Positions 51,138-60,715 of a stretch of DNA of 63,173 bases are shown one piece after another (position 1 is the first letter of the stretch; each line of letters opens with the position of its first letter). Under the pieces are notes generated by a model. It worked only from the letters and a program-made list of their open reading frames with translations. It was not told the DNA's origin and ran no database searches. Origin of the DNA: Massilia sp. YIM B02443. Lineage in GTDB: Bacteria; Pseudomonadota; Gammaproteobacteria; Burkholderiales; Burkholderiaceae_D. The position numbers were made by a program, and so were the translations under genes. The stretch covers positions 1 to 63,173 of the forward strand of contig NZ_JASNRA010000029.1 of the NCBI RefSeq assembly GCF_030411955.1, in the 5' to 3' direction.

Positions 51138-51893
51138 ATGCAGCCCCTCCGACCATCCTGGCAACGCTGGCCGCAGCTGCAGGCCAGACGGCTGCTGCAC
51201 GCGCTGCTGCCGTCGACCTGCGCACTCTGCGGCGCTTGCGCTGGCCCGGCGCACGAGGCGGTGTGCGGCGCCTGCCAGGTCGCCTACGTGCTGGCGCGCA
51301 CGCGCTGTCCGTGCTGCGCCAATCCGCTCGGACCGCTCGACGCCGGCCGGCGCTGCGGCGGCTGCCTGGCCGAGGCGCCCGCGTTCGACGCCACCGTGGC
51401 CGGCTGCGACTATGCGGCGCCGCTCGACGCCCTGGTGCTGCAACTGAAGTTCGGCGCGGCGCTGGCGCTGGCGCCGTGGATGGCGCGCGTGCTGCGCGAC
51501 GCGGTCCTCGCCGCCGCCCTGCCGGCCCTGCCCGACGTGCTGTGCCCGGTGCCGCTGGGCGCGCGCCGCCTGGTCGAACGCGGCTACAATCAGGCGCTCG
51601 AAGTGGCGCGCCCCCTGGGCGCCGCGATGGGCGTGGCGCTGGCGCCGCAACTGCTCTTGCGCACGCGCGAGACGGCGGCGCAGTCCGGCGCGGCGCCGGG
51701 CGAGCGGCGCAACAATGTGCGCGGCGCATTTTGCGTGGCGCGCGAAGACGCGGTGCGCGGTCGCCACGTGGGCGTGGTCGACGACGTCATGTCGAGCGGA
51801 CATACGCTCGACGAGATCGCGGCCGTATTGAAAGACGCCGGCGCCGTGCGCGTGACGAACATCGTGTTCGCGCGCACGCCGCCGCATGCATGA
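51138..51893 (+). CDS. ComF-family phosphoribosyltransferase-like protein
   Basis: A 251-residue ComF protein, associated with DNA uptake and replication restart. The N-terminal zinc-finger-like region has four CxxC pairs (CALCGACAG, CGAC, CPCCANP and CGGC), and the C-terminal domain carries the PRPP-binding loop VGVVDDVMSSGHTLDEI. ATG at 51138 is chosen; an in-frame TTG lies at 51120. It is divergent from bioC, as in many betaproteobacteria. Confidence 0.88.
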   Translation: MQPLRPSWQRWPQLQARRLLHALLPSTCALCGACAGPAHEAVCGACQVAYVLARTRCPCCANPLGPLDAGRRCGGCLAEAPAFDATVAGCDYAAPLDALVLQLKFGAALALAPWMARVLRDAVLAAALPALPDVLCPVPLGARRLVERGYNQALEVARPLGAAMGVALAPQLLLRTRETAAQSGAAPGERRNNVRGAFCVAREDAVRGRHVGVVDDVMSSGHTLDEIAAVLKDAGAVRVTNIVFARTPPHA

Positions 51894-51906
51894 ACGATGC
51901 GCTGAC

Positions 51907-52018
51907 GTAGGGTTGGCGGCTTTGCCGCCGACGCGTGGATTGTTAACGGCTCCGATGTCGCGCCGAATGATCTTGCGGTCAACCATCACCGCGTCGGCGG
52001 CGGAGCCGCCAACCCTAC
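51907..52018. repeat. 112-bp inverted-repeat element, form B, copy 2
   Basis: The ends are GTAGGGTTGGCGGCT and AGCCGCCAACCCTAC. Its reverse complement aligns with 3596-3707 along the full length, with the conserved core GCAAGATCAT and CGGAGCC. It lies between comF and trmL, 72 bp before the trmL start. Confidence 0.85.
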
Positions 52019-52089
52019 GGCGACACCATTTAGCGTTGGTGTAACCGCCGCTGCCCGCGACACCAGATTTATCAAGCAAGGAGAAGCAC

Positions 52090-52560
52090 TTGTTCCACGT
52101 CGTCCTGGTCGAACCAGAAATCCCGCCGAACACCGGCAATGTGATCCGCCTGTGCGCCAACACCGGCGTGAAGTTGCACCTGATCGAGCCGCTCGGCTTT
52201 CCGCTGGACGACGCCAAGATGCGGCGCGCCGGCCTGGACTATCACGACTATGCCACCATGAAAGTGCACAAGGACTGGGACGCGTTTTTGGCCGACACCC
52301 AGCCTGATCCGGCGCGCATGTTCGCCATGACCACCCACGGCTCGGCGCCGTTCGCGCAAGTGCAATTCAAGCCGGGCGACGTGTTCGTCTTCGGCCCCGA
52401 GTCGCGCGGCCTGGCGCCGGCCTTCCGCGAGACCTTCCCCGCCGCCCAGCGCATCCGCCTGCCGATGCGCCCGGACAACCGCAGCCTGAACCTGTCGAAC
52501 ACGGTGGCGGTCGTCGTGTATGAAGCCTGGCGCCAGAACGGTTACGCCGGCGGCGCCTGA
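52090..52560 (+). CDS. trmL: tRNA (cytidine/uridine-34-2'-O)-methyltransferase TrmL
   Basis: A 156-residue SPOUT methyltransferase that methylates the wobble ribose of certain leucine tRNAs. It opens FHVVLVEPEIPPNTGNVIRL, and has the SAM-knot motifs VFVFGPESRGL and LNLSNTVAVVVYEAWRQ. The start is a TTG at 52090 placed 6 bases after a strong AAGGAG. The 3' end overlaps the convergent aminotransferase gene by 19 bp. Confidence 0.95.
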   Translation: MFHVVLVEPEIPPNTGNVIRLCANTGVKLHLIEPLGFPLDDAKMRRAGLDYHDYATMKVHKDWDAFLADTQPDPARMFAMTTHGSAPFAQVQFKPGDVFVFGPESRGLAPAFRETFPAAQRIRLPMRPDNRSLNLSNTVAVVVYEAWRQNGYAGGA

Positions 52561-53780
52561 CGCACGGCTGACGCCTCGCGCGCCAGCACCGTTAAGCCTT
52601 CCACCAGCCGGTCCAGCTCGCTCGTCGTGGTGGTGATCGCCACCGTGGCGCGCACCACGCTGGCATGCACAACCGAGCGCTCGACGGTGAACACGCCGAA
52701 GCGCTCCAGCAGCGCTTTTTGTAACTCGCGCGCGTCCATGCCGTCGATGGTGAAGGCGGCCAGCGCACCGGCCTCAATCTGCGGCGTCAGCAGCCGTAAA
52801 CCAGGCACACCGGCCACCCGTTCGGTCCAGTAGCGCCGCAGCCACGCCAGGCGCGCACCCTTCACCGCCGCGCCGCCGATGCGCTCGTGAAAATCGAGCG
52901 CGGCCGGCGTCGCCATGATGGCGGCGATCGGCGGCATGCCCGCATGCAGGCGGCTGCGGATGTCGTCCTCCGGATAATCGCGGTCGCCGAAATGCGGCTC
53001 GATCCGTTCCAGCTTTGACGCGCGGATGTAGACGAAGCCCAGCCCCGGCGGCGCGCCGATCCACTTGTGCAGGTTGAAACCGGCGAAATCGACGTCCAGC
53101 GCCTGCACGTCCACCTCCAGCTGCCCCAGCGCATGCGCGCTGTCGACCAGCACGTCGACGCCATGTTCGCGCGCCATGGCCACGATTTCGCGCACCGGCA
53201 CGATCTGGCCGTTGGCCGGAAACACCTGCGACAGCAGCATCAGCTTCAGGCCCGGGGTGTCGCGCAGCGTTGCCGCATACCGTTCCAGCAGCGCCTCGCG
53301 TCCGAGCGGCAGGGTCAGGTTCAACTCGACCGGCCGCGCGCCGCGGCGTCCTTCCAGCCAGGCCATGGCGTAGCGCATAGCCGGATAATCGAGGTTGCTC
53401 CACAGGACCGCATCGCCCGGCCGCAGGTCGCCGTACTGGCCGATCAGCACCTGCATCGACTCGCTGGCGCTGCGCGTCAGCAAAATCTCGTGCGGCTCGG
53501 CGTTGATCATGCGCGCCAGCCGCGCGCGCAGCGTCTCGGCCGCGACATAGGCGCGTTCGCTGCGCAGGAAGGGACTGAGGTGGGCGTTGGTATAGCGGAT
53601 CGCCTCCTCGAACGCGGCCTGCACCGGCAGCGCCATCGGACTGAAGTAGCCGTGCTCGAGGTTGATGCACACGTCCAGCGAGCGCGGATACAGGGCGGCG
53701 AGCTCTTGCCAGCGGTCCGAGTCGGGAGCGAGATCGGCGGCGGCGGGCAAGGCATCGAGGGATTCTTGAAGGCGGCGCAT
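52542..53780 (-). CDS. Class V aminotransferase-fold PLP enzyme
   Basis: A 412-residue PLP-dependent enzyme of the cysteine desulfurase/isopenicillin N epimerase-like group. The PLP-binding Lys is in FNLHKWIGAPPG and the conserved Asp in VLVDSAHALGQL; the phosphate loop is LTRSASESMQ. The conserved NLEHGYFSPMALPV near residue 40 fits epimerase-like members. ATG at 53780 has a purine-rich leader (AAAGAGACC). Substrate is unknown. It is convergent with trmL. Confidence 0.85.
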   Translation of the reverse strand: MRRLQESLDALPAAADLAPDSDRWQELAALYPRSLDVCINLEHGYFSPMALPVQAAFEEAIRYTNAHLSPFLRSERAYVAAETLRARLARMINAEPHEILLTRSASESMQVLIGQYGDLRPGDAVLWSNLDYPAMRYAMAWLEGRRGARPVELNLTLPLGREALLERYAATLRDTPGLKLMLLSQVFPANGQIVPVREIVAMAREHGVDVLVDSAHALGQLEVDVQALDVDFAGFNLHKWIGAPPGLGFVYIRASKLERIEPHFGDRDYPEDDIRSRLHAGMPPIAAIMATPAALDFHERIGGAAVKGARLAWLRRYWTERVAGVPGLRLLTPQIEAGALAAFTIDGMDARELQKALLERFGVFTVERSVVHASVVRATVAITTTTSELDRLVEGLTVLAREASAVRQAPPA

Positions 53781-53930
53781 GGTCTCTTTCGGAAAGTGAC
53801 CGATTCTAGCATCGCTCAACGTAACCGCCGGGATACCCCTGCTCATCGGAACCAAGTCGCCACTTGCGCGGTCCTACTGGAATCGGCCCGGAATGACCTC
53901 GTCGGCGAGGCGCTTACGATGGAGGCAGAG

Positions 53931-55122
53931 ATGAAACAGGGTTACATCGTTCTCCGAGGCACACCGACCGATCCCGTGAATCGGGGCGAGTGGCGCCCGA
54001 CGCGCAGCCACGGACACGGACTCGACATCCAGACGGCGCCGGCCGGCGCCCCCGTCGACTTCCAGGCCGACATCGAAGACCTGGACGAGGCCCAACTGCA
54101 AAAGGCCTACGAAGACCCCCGCGTGCTCAACGTGGCGCCGATCGACGGACCGCTCAGGCTGATCGAGCCGCTTGCCATCGGCGCCCTGCAACCCGGCCTG
54201 GCCGCCGACACCGATGCGCCGCCCTGGGGCTTACAGGCCGTGGGGGCGCTGAGTTCGATGTGGACCGGGCGCGGCATCCGGGTCGCCGTGCTCGACACCG
54301 GCATCGACCTGACGCACGAAGCCTTTATCCCGCTGCTGGCAAAGCAGCGCATCGTCGTGCGCAACTTCACCGAAGGCGCGCCGGGCGACGTCAGCGACCG
54401 GCACGGCCACGGCACCCACTGCGCCGGAACCATCGCCGGTGGCGCCGTCGGCCCACTGGCGCGCATCGGCATCGCCCCCGGAATCGAGCGCCTGATCGTC
54501 GGCAAGGTGATGGGCAGCGGCGGCAATACCAACCTCATGCTGGTCGAGGCGATCAACTGGGCCGCGGCGGAAGGCGCCGACGTCATTTCGATGTCGCTCG
54601 GAATCGACTTTCCCGGGATGGTGCAAAAGCTGCACCTGGAACAGCAGATACCCTTGCCGGCCGCAACGTCGCAGGCGCTCAAGCAATACCGTGAAACCGT
54701 CGGCCTGTTCGACAACCTGGCCCGATCCATGCTCGACCGCGACGTGCTGCTGGTCGCGGCCACCGGCAACGAATCGCAGCGGCCCGCGTTCACGATCGAC
54801 GTCACGCCGCCGGCGGCGTCCAATCACATCACCAAGGTCGGCGCCGCGCGTCGCGCGCTTCTCGAATACCGGCACCGACCTGGTGGCGCCGGGCGTCGAC
54901 ATCGTGTCGGCGCAGCGCGAAGGCGGACTGACGACGATGACCGGCACCAGCATGGCCACCCCGCACGTCGCGGGCGTAGCCGCGCTGTGGGCGCAACGGC
55001 TCAGGGACGAGAACGGCCGGCTGGTGTTGCGCGACCTGATGCTCAAGCTCCTGAACTCGGTGCTGCCGCTCGAAGACGGCCGCCCGCACGTGGGTTACGG
55101 GCTGGTCAGGGCGCCGCAATAA
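53931..55122 (+). pseudogene. Subtilisin-like (S8) peptidase, frameshifted before the catalytic Ser
   Basis: The first frame, from ATG at 53931 (GGAGG five bases upstream), encodes a short prodomain-like region, then the catalytic Asp in VAVLDTGIDLT and His in DRHGHGTHCAGTIAGG. The reading frame breaks near 54845, at ASNHITKVGA; the remaining S8 sequence continues one frame over (ARFSNTGTDLVAPGVDI, then the Ser motif GTSMATPHVAGVAALW) to the stop at 55122. The linker between VGA and RFSNTG is also a few residues shorter than normal, so a small deletion is likelier than a simple base-call error. Without repair no active enzyme is made. There is no signal peptide, so a repaired protein would act in the cytoplasm. 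Its 3' end overlaps viaA by 28 bp. Confidence 0.75.
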
Positions 55123-56615
55123 GCGCCCTGCGCCGGCGCCTGCAGCTTGCGCTCGAAGCCGAGCAGCTCGTGGATCGTGGCGCGGCCCGGTTCGTACACC
55201 CACTCGTTGTCGAAATGCGTGCGCAGGCGCTGCGTCATGTAAGCGTCACCGACTACCAGCGAGTGAAAGCGGTTGCCTTCGCCACGCCGGGCCTCGATCC
55301 GCGCCAGGGCGCCGTCCGGCAGGCCGGCCATGATGAAGTCCGAGATCACCAAGAGGTCGGCATTGCGGTAGGCGTCCTGCTCCATGATCTGCAGCGCATG
55401 CTCGAGCGCCGGCGCCACGTCGGTCCCGCCATGGAATGACATGCCGAGAAAGCGCAGCAAGTCGGCTATCCCGACTTTGCCGTTCAGGTCGAGCGTCTCG
55501 ATGGTGGTCGAGAAATTGATGAGGTAACAGGACCGCTTGCTTTCCCTGGCCCTGGCGGCCAGGAACAGCGCCACCGCCTTGGCCACGGTTTCCGGCATGC
55601 CGTTCATCGAGCCGCTGGTGTCGATGCAGATCACCATCGGCCCCTGCTTGTCGGCCTCTGCCACGCTCTGTTCCTGCTCGACCTCGACTTGTTCGCAGAC
55701 CTCGCGCATGCCTTGCATGTCGAAGCACATCAACGCCGCTTCGGCATACTTGAGGTCGAACAGCAGCGCGGTATCCGGGTCGGCCAGCAGGGCAAGCTCG
55801 GACGGCAGCGCATGCCCGATATCCTTGCCGAGACGGATGCCGACGATCTCTTCGCGCGCATGGACGTCCGGTAGCGGAGTGTGCACCAGCGCCGCTGTTT
55901 TGACGCGCTCGATGCGCTCGGACAGCTCGATCTGGCGCATTCGCCCAAGCAGCTCGCACAGGCGCTTGATCCCTTCGTCCTGCGCCAGATAACGCGCCCA
56001 GCGCTCGAACTGGCGGATGTCCTGCTCGCTCAGACTGCCGGTGGACAGGTCGAACAGCAGCCCGGTGTCGAGTCCCAGCGCATTCAAACGTTCATGCAGG
56101 GTCTGGAACAGCTGCAGCAGTTCGTCGAGACGCGCCAGCAGCGCCGCGCGGCGTGCGGCGATTTCGCGCAACTCCCATTCCGCGCGCACGTGGTCGATTC
56201 GCTCCTGCCACTTCTGCAGCAGGAGCCGCAGGCTGATGGCCGGATCGGCCGCCATCTTGCGCGCCAGCGCCGTCGATTGCTGCTGCGGCGGCGCGAAGCG
56301 GCTGCGCCAGAATGTCTCCTCGGATGGCTGCCTGGCCGCCTTGCAGAAGGCCAGGTAGTCGTCCAGGGTCTGGAGCGCTTGCGGTGCCGGACTGGCTGAT
56401 GCTTGCCAGCGCTGCTGCCATTGGCGCAGCTTGTCCGCATGCGCTGCATGGGGAAACTCCATGCGCAGCGCGGTACGGTTTGCGCTTTCCCAATCCGCGA
56501 TCTGCCCGGCGACGTGGCCGCGCAGGGCCGGTGCTGCGTCGAACAGCGATGAGTGGGAAGAAACAAGGCCGGCTTCGACCTGCGCCGCCGCGTTCGTCAG
56601 GGCATTCACCGGCAC
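55095..56615 (-). CDS. viaA: VWA-domain protein ViaA
   Basis: A 506-residue protein whose C-terminal third is a von Willebrand factor A domain. The metal-adhesion motif is CIDTSGSMNGMPE, the Thr is in GGTDVAPALEHAL and the Asp in LLVISDFIMAG. The N-terminal two-thirds are helical, as in E. coli ViaA (483 residues). ViaA partners the MoxR ATPase RavA, and together they modulate respiratory complexes and aminoglycoside sensitivity. Its start overlaps ravA by 10 bp. Confidence 0.9.
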   Translation of the reverse strand: MPVNALTNAAAQVEAGLVSSHSSLFDAAPALRGHVAGQIADWESANRTALRMEFPHAAHADKLRQWQQRWQASASPAPQALQTLDDYLAFCKAARQPSEETFWRSRFAPPQQQSTALARKMAADPAISLRLLLQKWQERIDHVRAEWELREIAARRAALLARLDELLQLFQTLHERLNALGLDTGLLFDLSTGSLSEQDIRQFERWARYLAQDEGIKRLCELLGRMRQIELSERIERVKTAALVHTPLPDVHAREEIVGIRLGKDIGHALPSELALLADPDTALLFDLKYAEAALMCFDMQGMREVCEQVEVEQEQSVAEADKQGPMVICIDTSGSMNGMPETVAKAVALFLAARARESKRSCYLINFSTTIETLDLNGKVGIADLLRFLGMSFHGGTDVAPALEHALQIMEQDAYRNADLLVISDFIMAGLPDGALARIEARRGEGNRFHSLVVGDAYMTQRLRTHFDNEWVYEPGRATIHELLGFERKLQAPAQGAYCGALTSP

Positions 56616-58159
56616 AATCCTTCGAGCCGCTCGCAGTCGGTAATGCGCAGCTTGAGCTGGTTGATCTGCTCCTGCATGCCGAGCACCGCCAGCTGGGTCT
56701 TGTCGTCTGGAACGAACAGCGACTTCAGCTCGGCCTGCACTTTGGCGGAGCGTGCCTGGACGATTTCGAGCACCGAGGTGAATTCGGCTTTAATTTTCAA
56801 GACCGTGTCGGACAAGGCCGCTATCAGCCGCTCGTTGACGTCTTTCTTGTCGCCGCGATGAAACAGGATCTGCGGCTTGAATGGCAGCCGGATGCCACGA
56901 TAGGTTTCCACCAGATCGCAACTGCCCTGCTTGTCGAAGGCACAGGTAATCTCTTCGATCTTATTGCCGGACTGGTCCAGCGGGTGGAATTTTTCGGCTG
57001 ACTTCATGTATTTGGTGGGCAGGAAAATCGGCTGGCTACTACCCGAGCGCCGCCAGTAATAGAACGAATTCGGCTGTTCGTCGATCCTGAATACCTCTTC
57101 GCCATTGCGGTGCTTTTCAGTCTTGTAAACATCCGCAGAATGGAACAGGTCGCGGGTAATTTCGAGGTCGACGCCTTCCTTTACGCGGTCGATCTGCGCC
57201 AGGCTGATCCCGCTCTCGATGCCAGTGTCCTGCACCGCTTTGGCCACGATCTGCGCCACTGCCTGGTGGTTGCTCTCCTGCGTCCACAGGCAATGCTGCA
57301 GCAGCAGCGCATCGCTATGGTTGGTCGTGGCGCGGCCGTTGAAGAACGCCGAGGCCCGCATCAGGAAGGCGGCGCGCTGCCAGCGCCGGTCCGACACATA
57401 GACGCCGAGCGCTTCCTGCTGCTCCACCAATTGCTCGCGGATCAGGCGCACAATGGTCATGGTTTCGGGCGACAGGGTGACCTCGTGAATCTGCTCCAGC
57501 CAGGCGCTCCATTCGTGCGATTGGATGCGCGCATCGTCCGGCACGGTGACCTCGGCCGCTCCGGGCCGGCGCTGCAGCAACTGCTCGAAATGCTCGACCT
57601 TGCTCACTGGCGGCACCATCAGGCGCACGATGAAGCGGTCGTACAGCGCCTCCAGGCCCTGGTTCGGCGCCGGCGTCTCGTTCGAGGCCGCCAATAGGGC
57701 CCTGAGCGGGGCCTGCTCGACCTGGTCGCCGTTCTTGTAGGTGCGTTCGTTGATCAAGGTAAGCAACGCGTTCAGGATCGCCGGGCTCGACTTCCAGATC
57801 TCATCCAGGAACGCGAACTGCGCCTTCGGCAGGTAGCTGTCGGTCTTGCGCACGAAGCGGTCTTCCTTGAGCGCCTTGAGCGAGACCGGGCCGAACACTT
57901 CCTCGGGCGTGCTGAAGCGGTTCATCAGGTGCTCGAAATAAGCCGTGGTCTCGAACACGCTGGCGATGCGGCGCGACACCAGGCTCTTGGCCGTGCCCGG
58001 TGGACCGTACAGGAAAGTGTTCTGCCCGCTCAATGCAGCCAACAGCGCCACCGCGACGGTCTCTTCACGCTCGACCATGCCGTGGCAGACGGCGTCGATC
58101 AGGCGCTGCATGCGGCGCTGGATCGGCGCCTGTTTTGCTTCGGATTTCTTCGCTTGCAT
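56606..58159 (-). CDS. ravA: MoxR-family AAA+ ATPase RavA
   Basis: A 517-residue ATPase. Walker A is GPPGTAKS (52-59), Walker B FLDE (117-120), and the MoxR-specific FSTPEEVFGPVSLKALK and SNETPAPNQGLEALYDRF match E. coli RavA closely. The C-terminal region, ending with a helical tail, corresponds to the LARA and triple-helix parts that bind lysine decarboxylase in E. coli; this part diverges more. It precedes viaA with a 10-bp overlap. The leader contains a 9-bp hairpin that covers its ribosome-binding site. Confidence 0.92.
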   Translation of the reverse strand: MQAKKSEAKQAPIQRRMQRLIDAVCHGMVEREETVAVALLAALSGQNTFLYGPPGTAKSLVSRRIASVFETTAYFEHLMNRFSTPEEVFGPVSLKALKEDRFVRKTDSYLPKAQFAFLDEIWKSSPAILNALLTLINERTYKNGDQVEQAPLRALLAASNETPAPNQGLEALYDRFIVRLMVPPVSKVEHFEQLLQRRPGAAEVTVPDDARIQSHEWSAWLEQIHEVTLSPETMTIVRLIREQLVEQQEALGVYVSDRRWQRAAFLMRASAFFNGRATTNHSDALLLQHCLWTQESNHQAVAQIVAKAVQDTGIESGISLAQIDRVKEGVDLEITRDLFHSADVYKTEKHRNGEEVFRIDEQPNSFYYWRRSGSSQPIFLPTKYMKSAEKFHPLDQSGNKIEEITCAFDKQGSCDLVETYRGIRLPFKPQILFHRGDKKDVNERLIAALSDTVLKIKAEFTSVLEIVQARSAKVQAELKSLFVPDDKTQLAVLGMQEQINQLKLRITDCERLEGLCR

Positions 58160-58161
58160 TT

Positions 58162-58189
58162 ATTGCTCCAAGGGATAACGTGGAGCAAT
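58162..58189 (-). promoter_or_regulatory. Hairpin sequestering the ravA ribosome-binding site
   Basis: On the minus strand ATTGCTCCA and TGGAGCAAT form a perfect 9-bp stem around a 10-bp loop. The 3' arm contains the GGAG Shine-Dalgarno sequence, and AA plus the ATG follow directly. Folding would block ribosome access. An operator role is the alternative. Confidence 0.55.
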
Positions 58190-58314
58190 TTTCTTATCGG
58201 AAAATATAAGCGGCAAGGCATTTTGCCAACTCGATCGCGGGGCGCGTTACACGCTACCGGTGGTGTCGCTACGCTGTACTTTTGACGGCGCAGCCGTTGC
58301 CCGCACGCGGCATC

Positions 58315-59493
58315 CTAGCCTGTGCGCGTGCCAACCACTTCACCGGCAAACACCATGTCGGCAAAGCGCTCGCCGATCAGCCGCTGCGCCTGCGCATCCG
58401 GATGCAGCTCGTCCGGCAGCGGCAGGCGCGCATTGTCTTCGGCCCCATACAGGTCGGTGCCGTCGAGATAGTGAAGGTTGCCATCGCGGCATGCCCGCTC
58501 CTGCACAATCGTTCGCAGCTGCTCGCGGATCACCGCCAGCGTCAGCTTGCCCTGCCGGACTTCGGCCTCGGTGCCCGTGGTCCGGTACAGCACCTGCCCC
58601 TTCTTCAGGGCCTTGCCATCGAACATGGTCGGACCGGGCGTGGTTTCATGGATCGGACAATAGATCGGCGATATCACCAGCAAGGGCGTAGTCGGGTGCC
58701 CTTCCCTGATCGTGTCCAGGAAACCATGTACTGCCGGACCGAAAGCGCGCAGGCGCATCAGGTCCAGGTTGACCAGGTTGATGCCGAGCTTGAGGCTGAT
58801 CAGGTCAGCCGGCAGATCGCGGATCGTGCGCGCGGTGAACGGGTCCAACAATGCGCTACCGCCGAAGCTGACGTTCAGCAGATCGACGCCGGCCAGGTTC
58901 GCCGCCACCACCGGCCAGATGCCGGTCGGGTGAATCGCGTTCGAGCCCTGGCTGATCGAACTGCCGTGATGCAGCCAGCGCCGCTTACCCGACTGTGCTG
59001 GCAGCGGGAGCGGTTCGATCGGCGCATCGGCGTGCAGCGCCACCAGCTCGGTAGTCTCGTCGTGCGGCAGCCAGATCTCGACCGTCTTCGCGCCCGCCGG
59101 CAGGCCGGCGAAGCGCAGCGTCTGCGGCGCACCGGGCTGCATGACGGCGGCGCCGCTGATCATGTCGATGTCGAGCACCTTGCCGCCCGGCGCGCTGGCC
59201 TGCTGCTGCAGGCGGCCGTCGACCAGCAGGTCGTATACGCCATCCGGGCGCGGCGGCATGTCGCGGTAGCGGCGCTTGGTCGGCAGCGTCACCAGTTCCA
59301 CCACGCTGGCCGCGGTGCGAAACGCCACGCGCACGCCGGACGGCTGCGCCTGAGCCATTGCCAGCTGCGCATCCCACTGCGGGCGCGTCCAGGCGGGCAG
59401 GCGCTGCGGCAGGATGCCGGCTTCGGTACTTTCGAGCTCGACAGCGCCATGGATCAGGTCCGGCGTGATGGGTGAAACAGAATGCATCGACAT
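58315..59493 (-). CDS. SGNH/GDSL-type hydrolase
   Basis: A 392-residue esterase-like enzyme with two parts: an N-terminal beta-rich domain (about 1-165) and a C-terminal SGNH domain. Block I is LHHGSSISQGSNA (nucleophile Ser), block II the Gly of SFGGSA, block III LKLGINLVN (Asn), and block V LPDELHPDA (Asp and His). The layout resembles two-domain carbohydrate esterases. No signal peptide is seen. The start lies beside a decayed FAD oxidoreductase on the other strand. Substrate is unknown. Confidence 0.85.
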   Translation of the reverse strand: MSMHSVSPITPDLIHGAVELESTEAGILPQRLPAWTRPQWDAQLAMAQAQPSGVRVAFRTAASVVELVTLPTKRRYRDMPPRPDGVYDLLVDGRLQQQASAPGGKVLDIDMISGAAVMQPGAPQTLRFAGLPAGAKTVEIWLPHDETTELVALHADAPIEPLPLPAQSGKRRWLHHGSSISQGSNAIHPTGIWPVVAANLAGVDLLNVSFGGSALLDPFTARTIRDLPADLISLKLGINLVNLDLMRLRAFGPAVHGFLDTIREGHPTTPLLVISPIYCPIHETTPGPTMFDGKALKKGQVLYRTTGTEAEVRQGKLTLAVIREQLRTIVQERACRDGNLHYLDGTDLYGAEDNARLPLPDELHPDAQAQRLIGERFADMVFAGEVVGTRTG

Positions 59494-59508
59494 GACAATG
59501 GTCTTTCA

Positions 59509-60570
59509 GTGTTGTACCCGCGCATTCTTGCCAACAGCATTCATTTCGTCAAACATGACGACGCATGGCGCCAGATCCAGTCGGTCATCGACCCGCACGA
59601 CCTGGCGCTGCAGGTCATGCAATCGTATGCCGATTTCAGCGTGGTCGGACGGACCGCAGGTGGCGGCCAGCCCGACCCACAACAGCGAGCTGTTCCATGG
59701 AGCCATCGGCGGCTATGGCGGCCTGGGCGTGATCGTGGAAGCCACGCTGCGCCTGGTCGCCAACGACCGTTGAAACGGCGCGCGGGTGATGCCGCTGGCG
59801 CAGTACCGGCAATTCTTCATGGCGCAGATCGCGCCGGACCGCAACGCCGCCCTGCACAGCGCCACCTTGCATTCCGACGGCTACATGCTGGTGCGCGCGG
59901 TGACCCATGTGCGCACGACCCGCGCGCTGACGCAACCGGCACGCCTGGCGCGCACCGGCGGCGACTACCGGACCGAGCGCCAGGTGCAGGAAATCTTCGG
60001 CGGATCGCAATGGGGCAAGACGCTGCGCCGGCGCATGCTCGACCCACTGTTTTATGCGCAGGACCTGGTCGAATGGCGCAATCACCAGGCCGGCCTCGAC
60101 ATGCGCTCGCTGGCAACCACGACGGCAGATGGATCGATCCATGCGCTGCAGGAATACTTCGTGCCGATGGCGGCACTGGAGCGTTTCGCCGGCGCGCTAC
60201 GTGCCATCCTGCGGTGCCATGCGGTGAACGCCATCAACGTGTCGATCCGCCATGCCCACAAGGACCCGGGCACCTTGCTGGCCTGGGCTCGCACGGACGT
60301 GTTCGCATTCGTGCTGTACTACCGCAGGGAACGGCACCCAGCGAGCGCGACGCCGTGCGCGGCTGGACCTGTGAACTGATCGATGCCGCGCTGGCGCAGG
60401 ATGGGAGCTTCTACCTGCCGTACCAGATCCATGCCAGCGCGCACCAGTTCCACACCGCGTATCCGGATGCCGGCTGCTTCTTTGCACTCAAGCGTCAGGT
60501 CGATCCGCAAAACAGGTTTCGCAACAAGCTGTGGGATGCTTACTATCGCCCGGAATTCGGCCGCTCGTGA
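59509..60570 (+). pseudogene. Remnant of an FAD-binding oxidoreductase
   Basis: Segments of one FAD-dependent oxidoreductase (alditol oxidase/BBE-like) are scattered over frames: DAWRQIQSVIDPHDLALQVM (about 59565-59625), then HNSELFHGAIGGYGGLGVIV in another frame, an in-frame TGA at 59771-59773, RVMPLAQYRQFFMAQIAPDR onward, a further frameshift near 60325, and the C-terminal LIDAALAQDGSFYLPYQIHA to PQNRFRNKLWDAYYRPEFGRS-like end at 60570. The N-terminal FAD-binding part and a block before HNSELF are missing. It is clearly a pseudogene. Confidence 0.75.
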
Positions 60571-60715
60571 CTATTCGTGGATTTGCTAGCCTGGCAGCCT
60601 GCTAAGCTGGTGCGAACGGCCGATTTCGGCCAATACCGGTCAGTCGGCGGGTAGCCGGAGCAATCCAAGAATGAGGCCGCTAGCTCGACTATGCAATTTA
60701 CCTACGAAGGTAGTT

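Noticed and set aside
53067..53930. Extension of the subtilisin-like frame upstream of 53931
   Set aside because: It runs antisense through the aminotransferase gene; the GGAGG before the ATG at 53931 marks the start.
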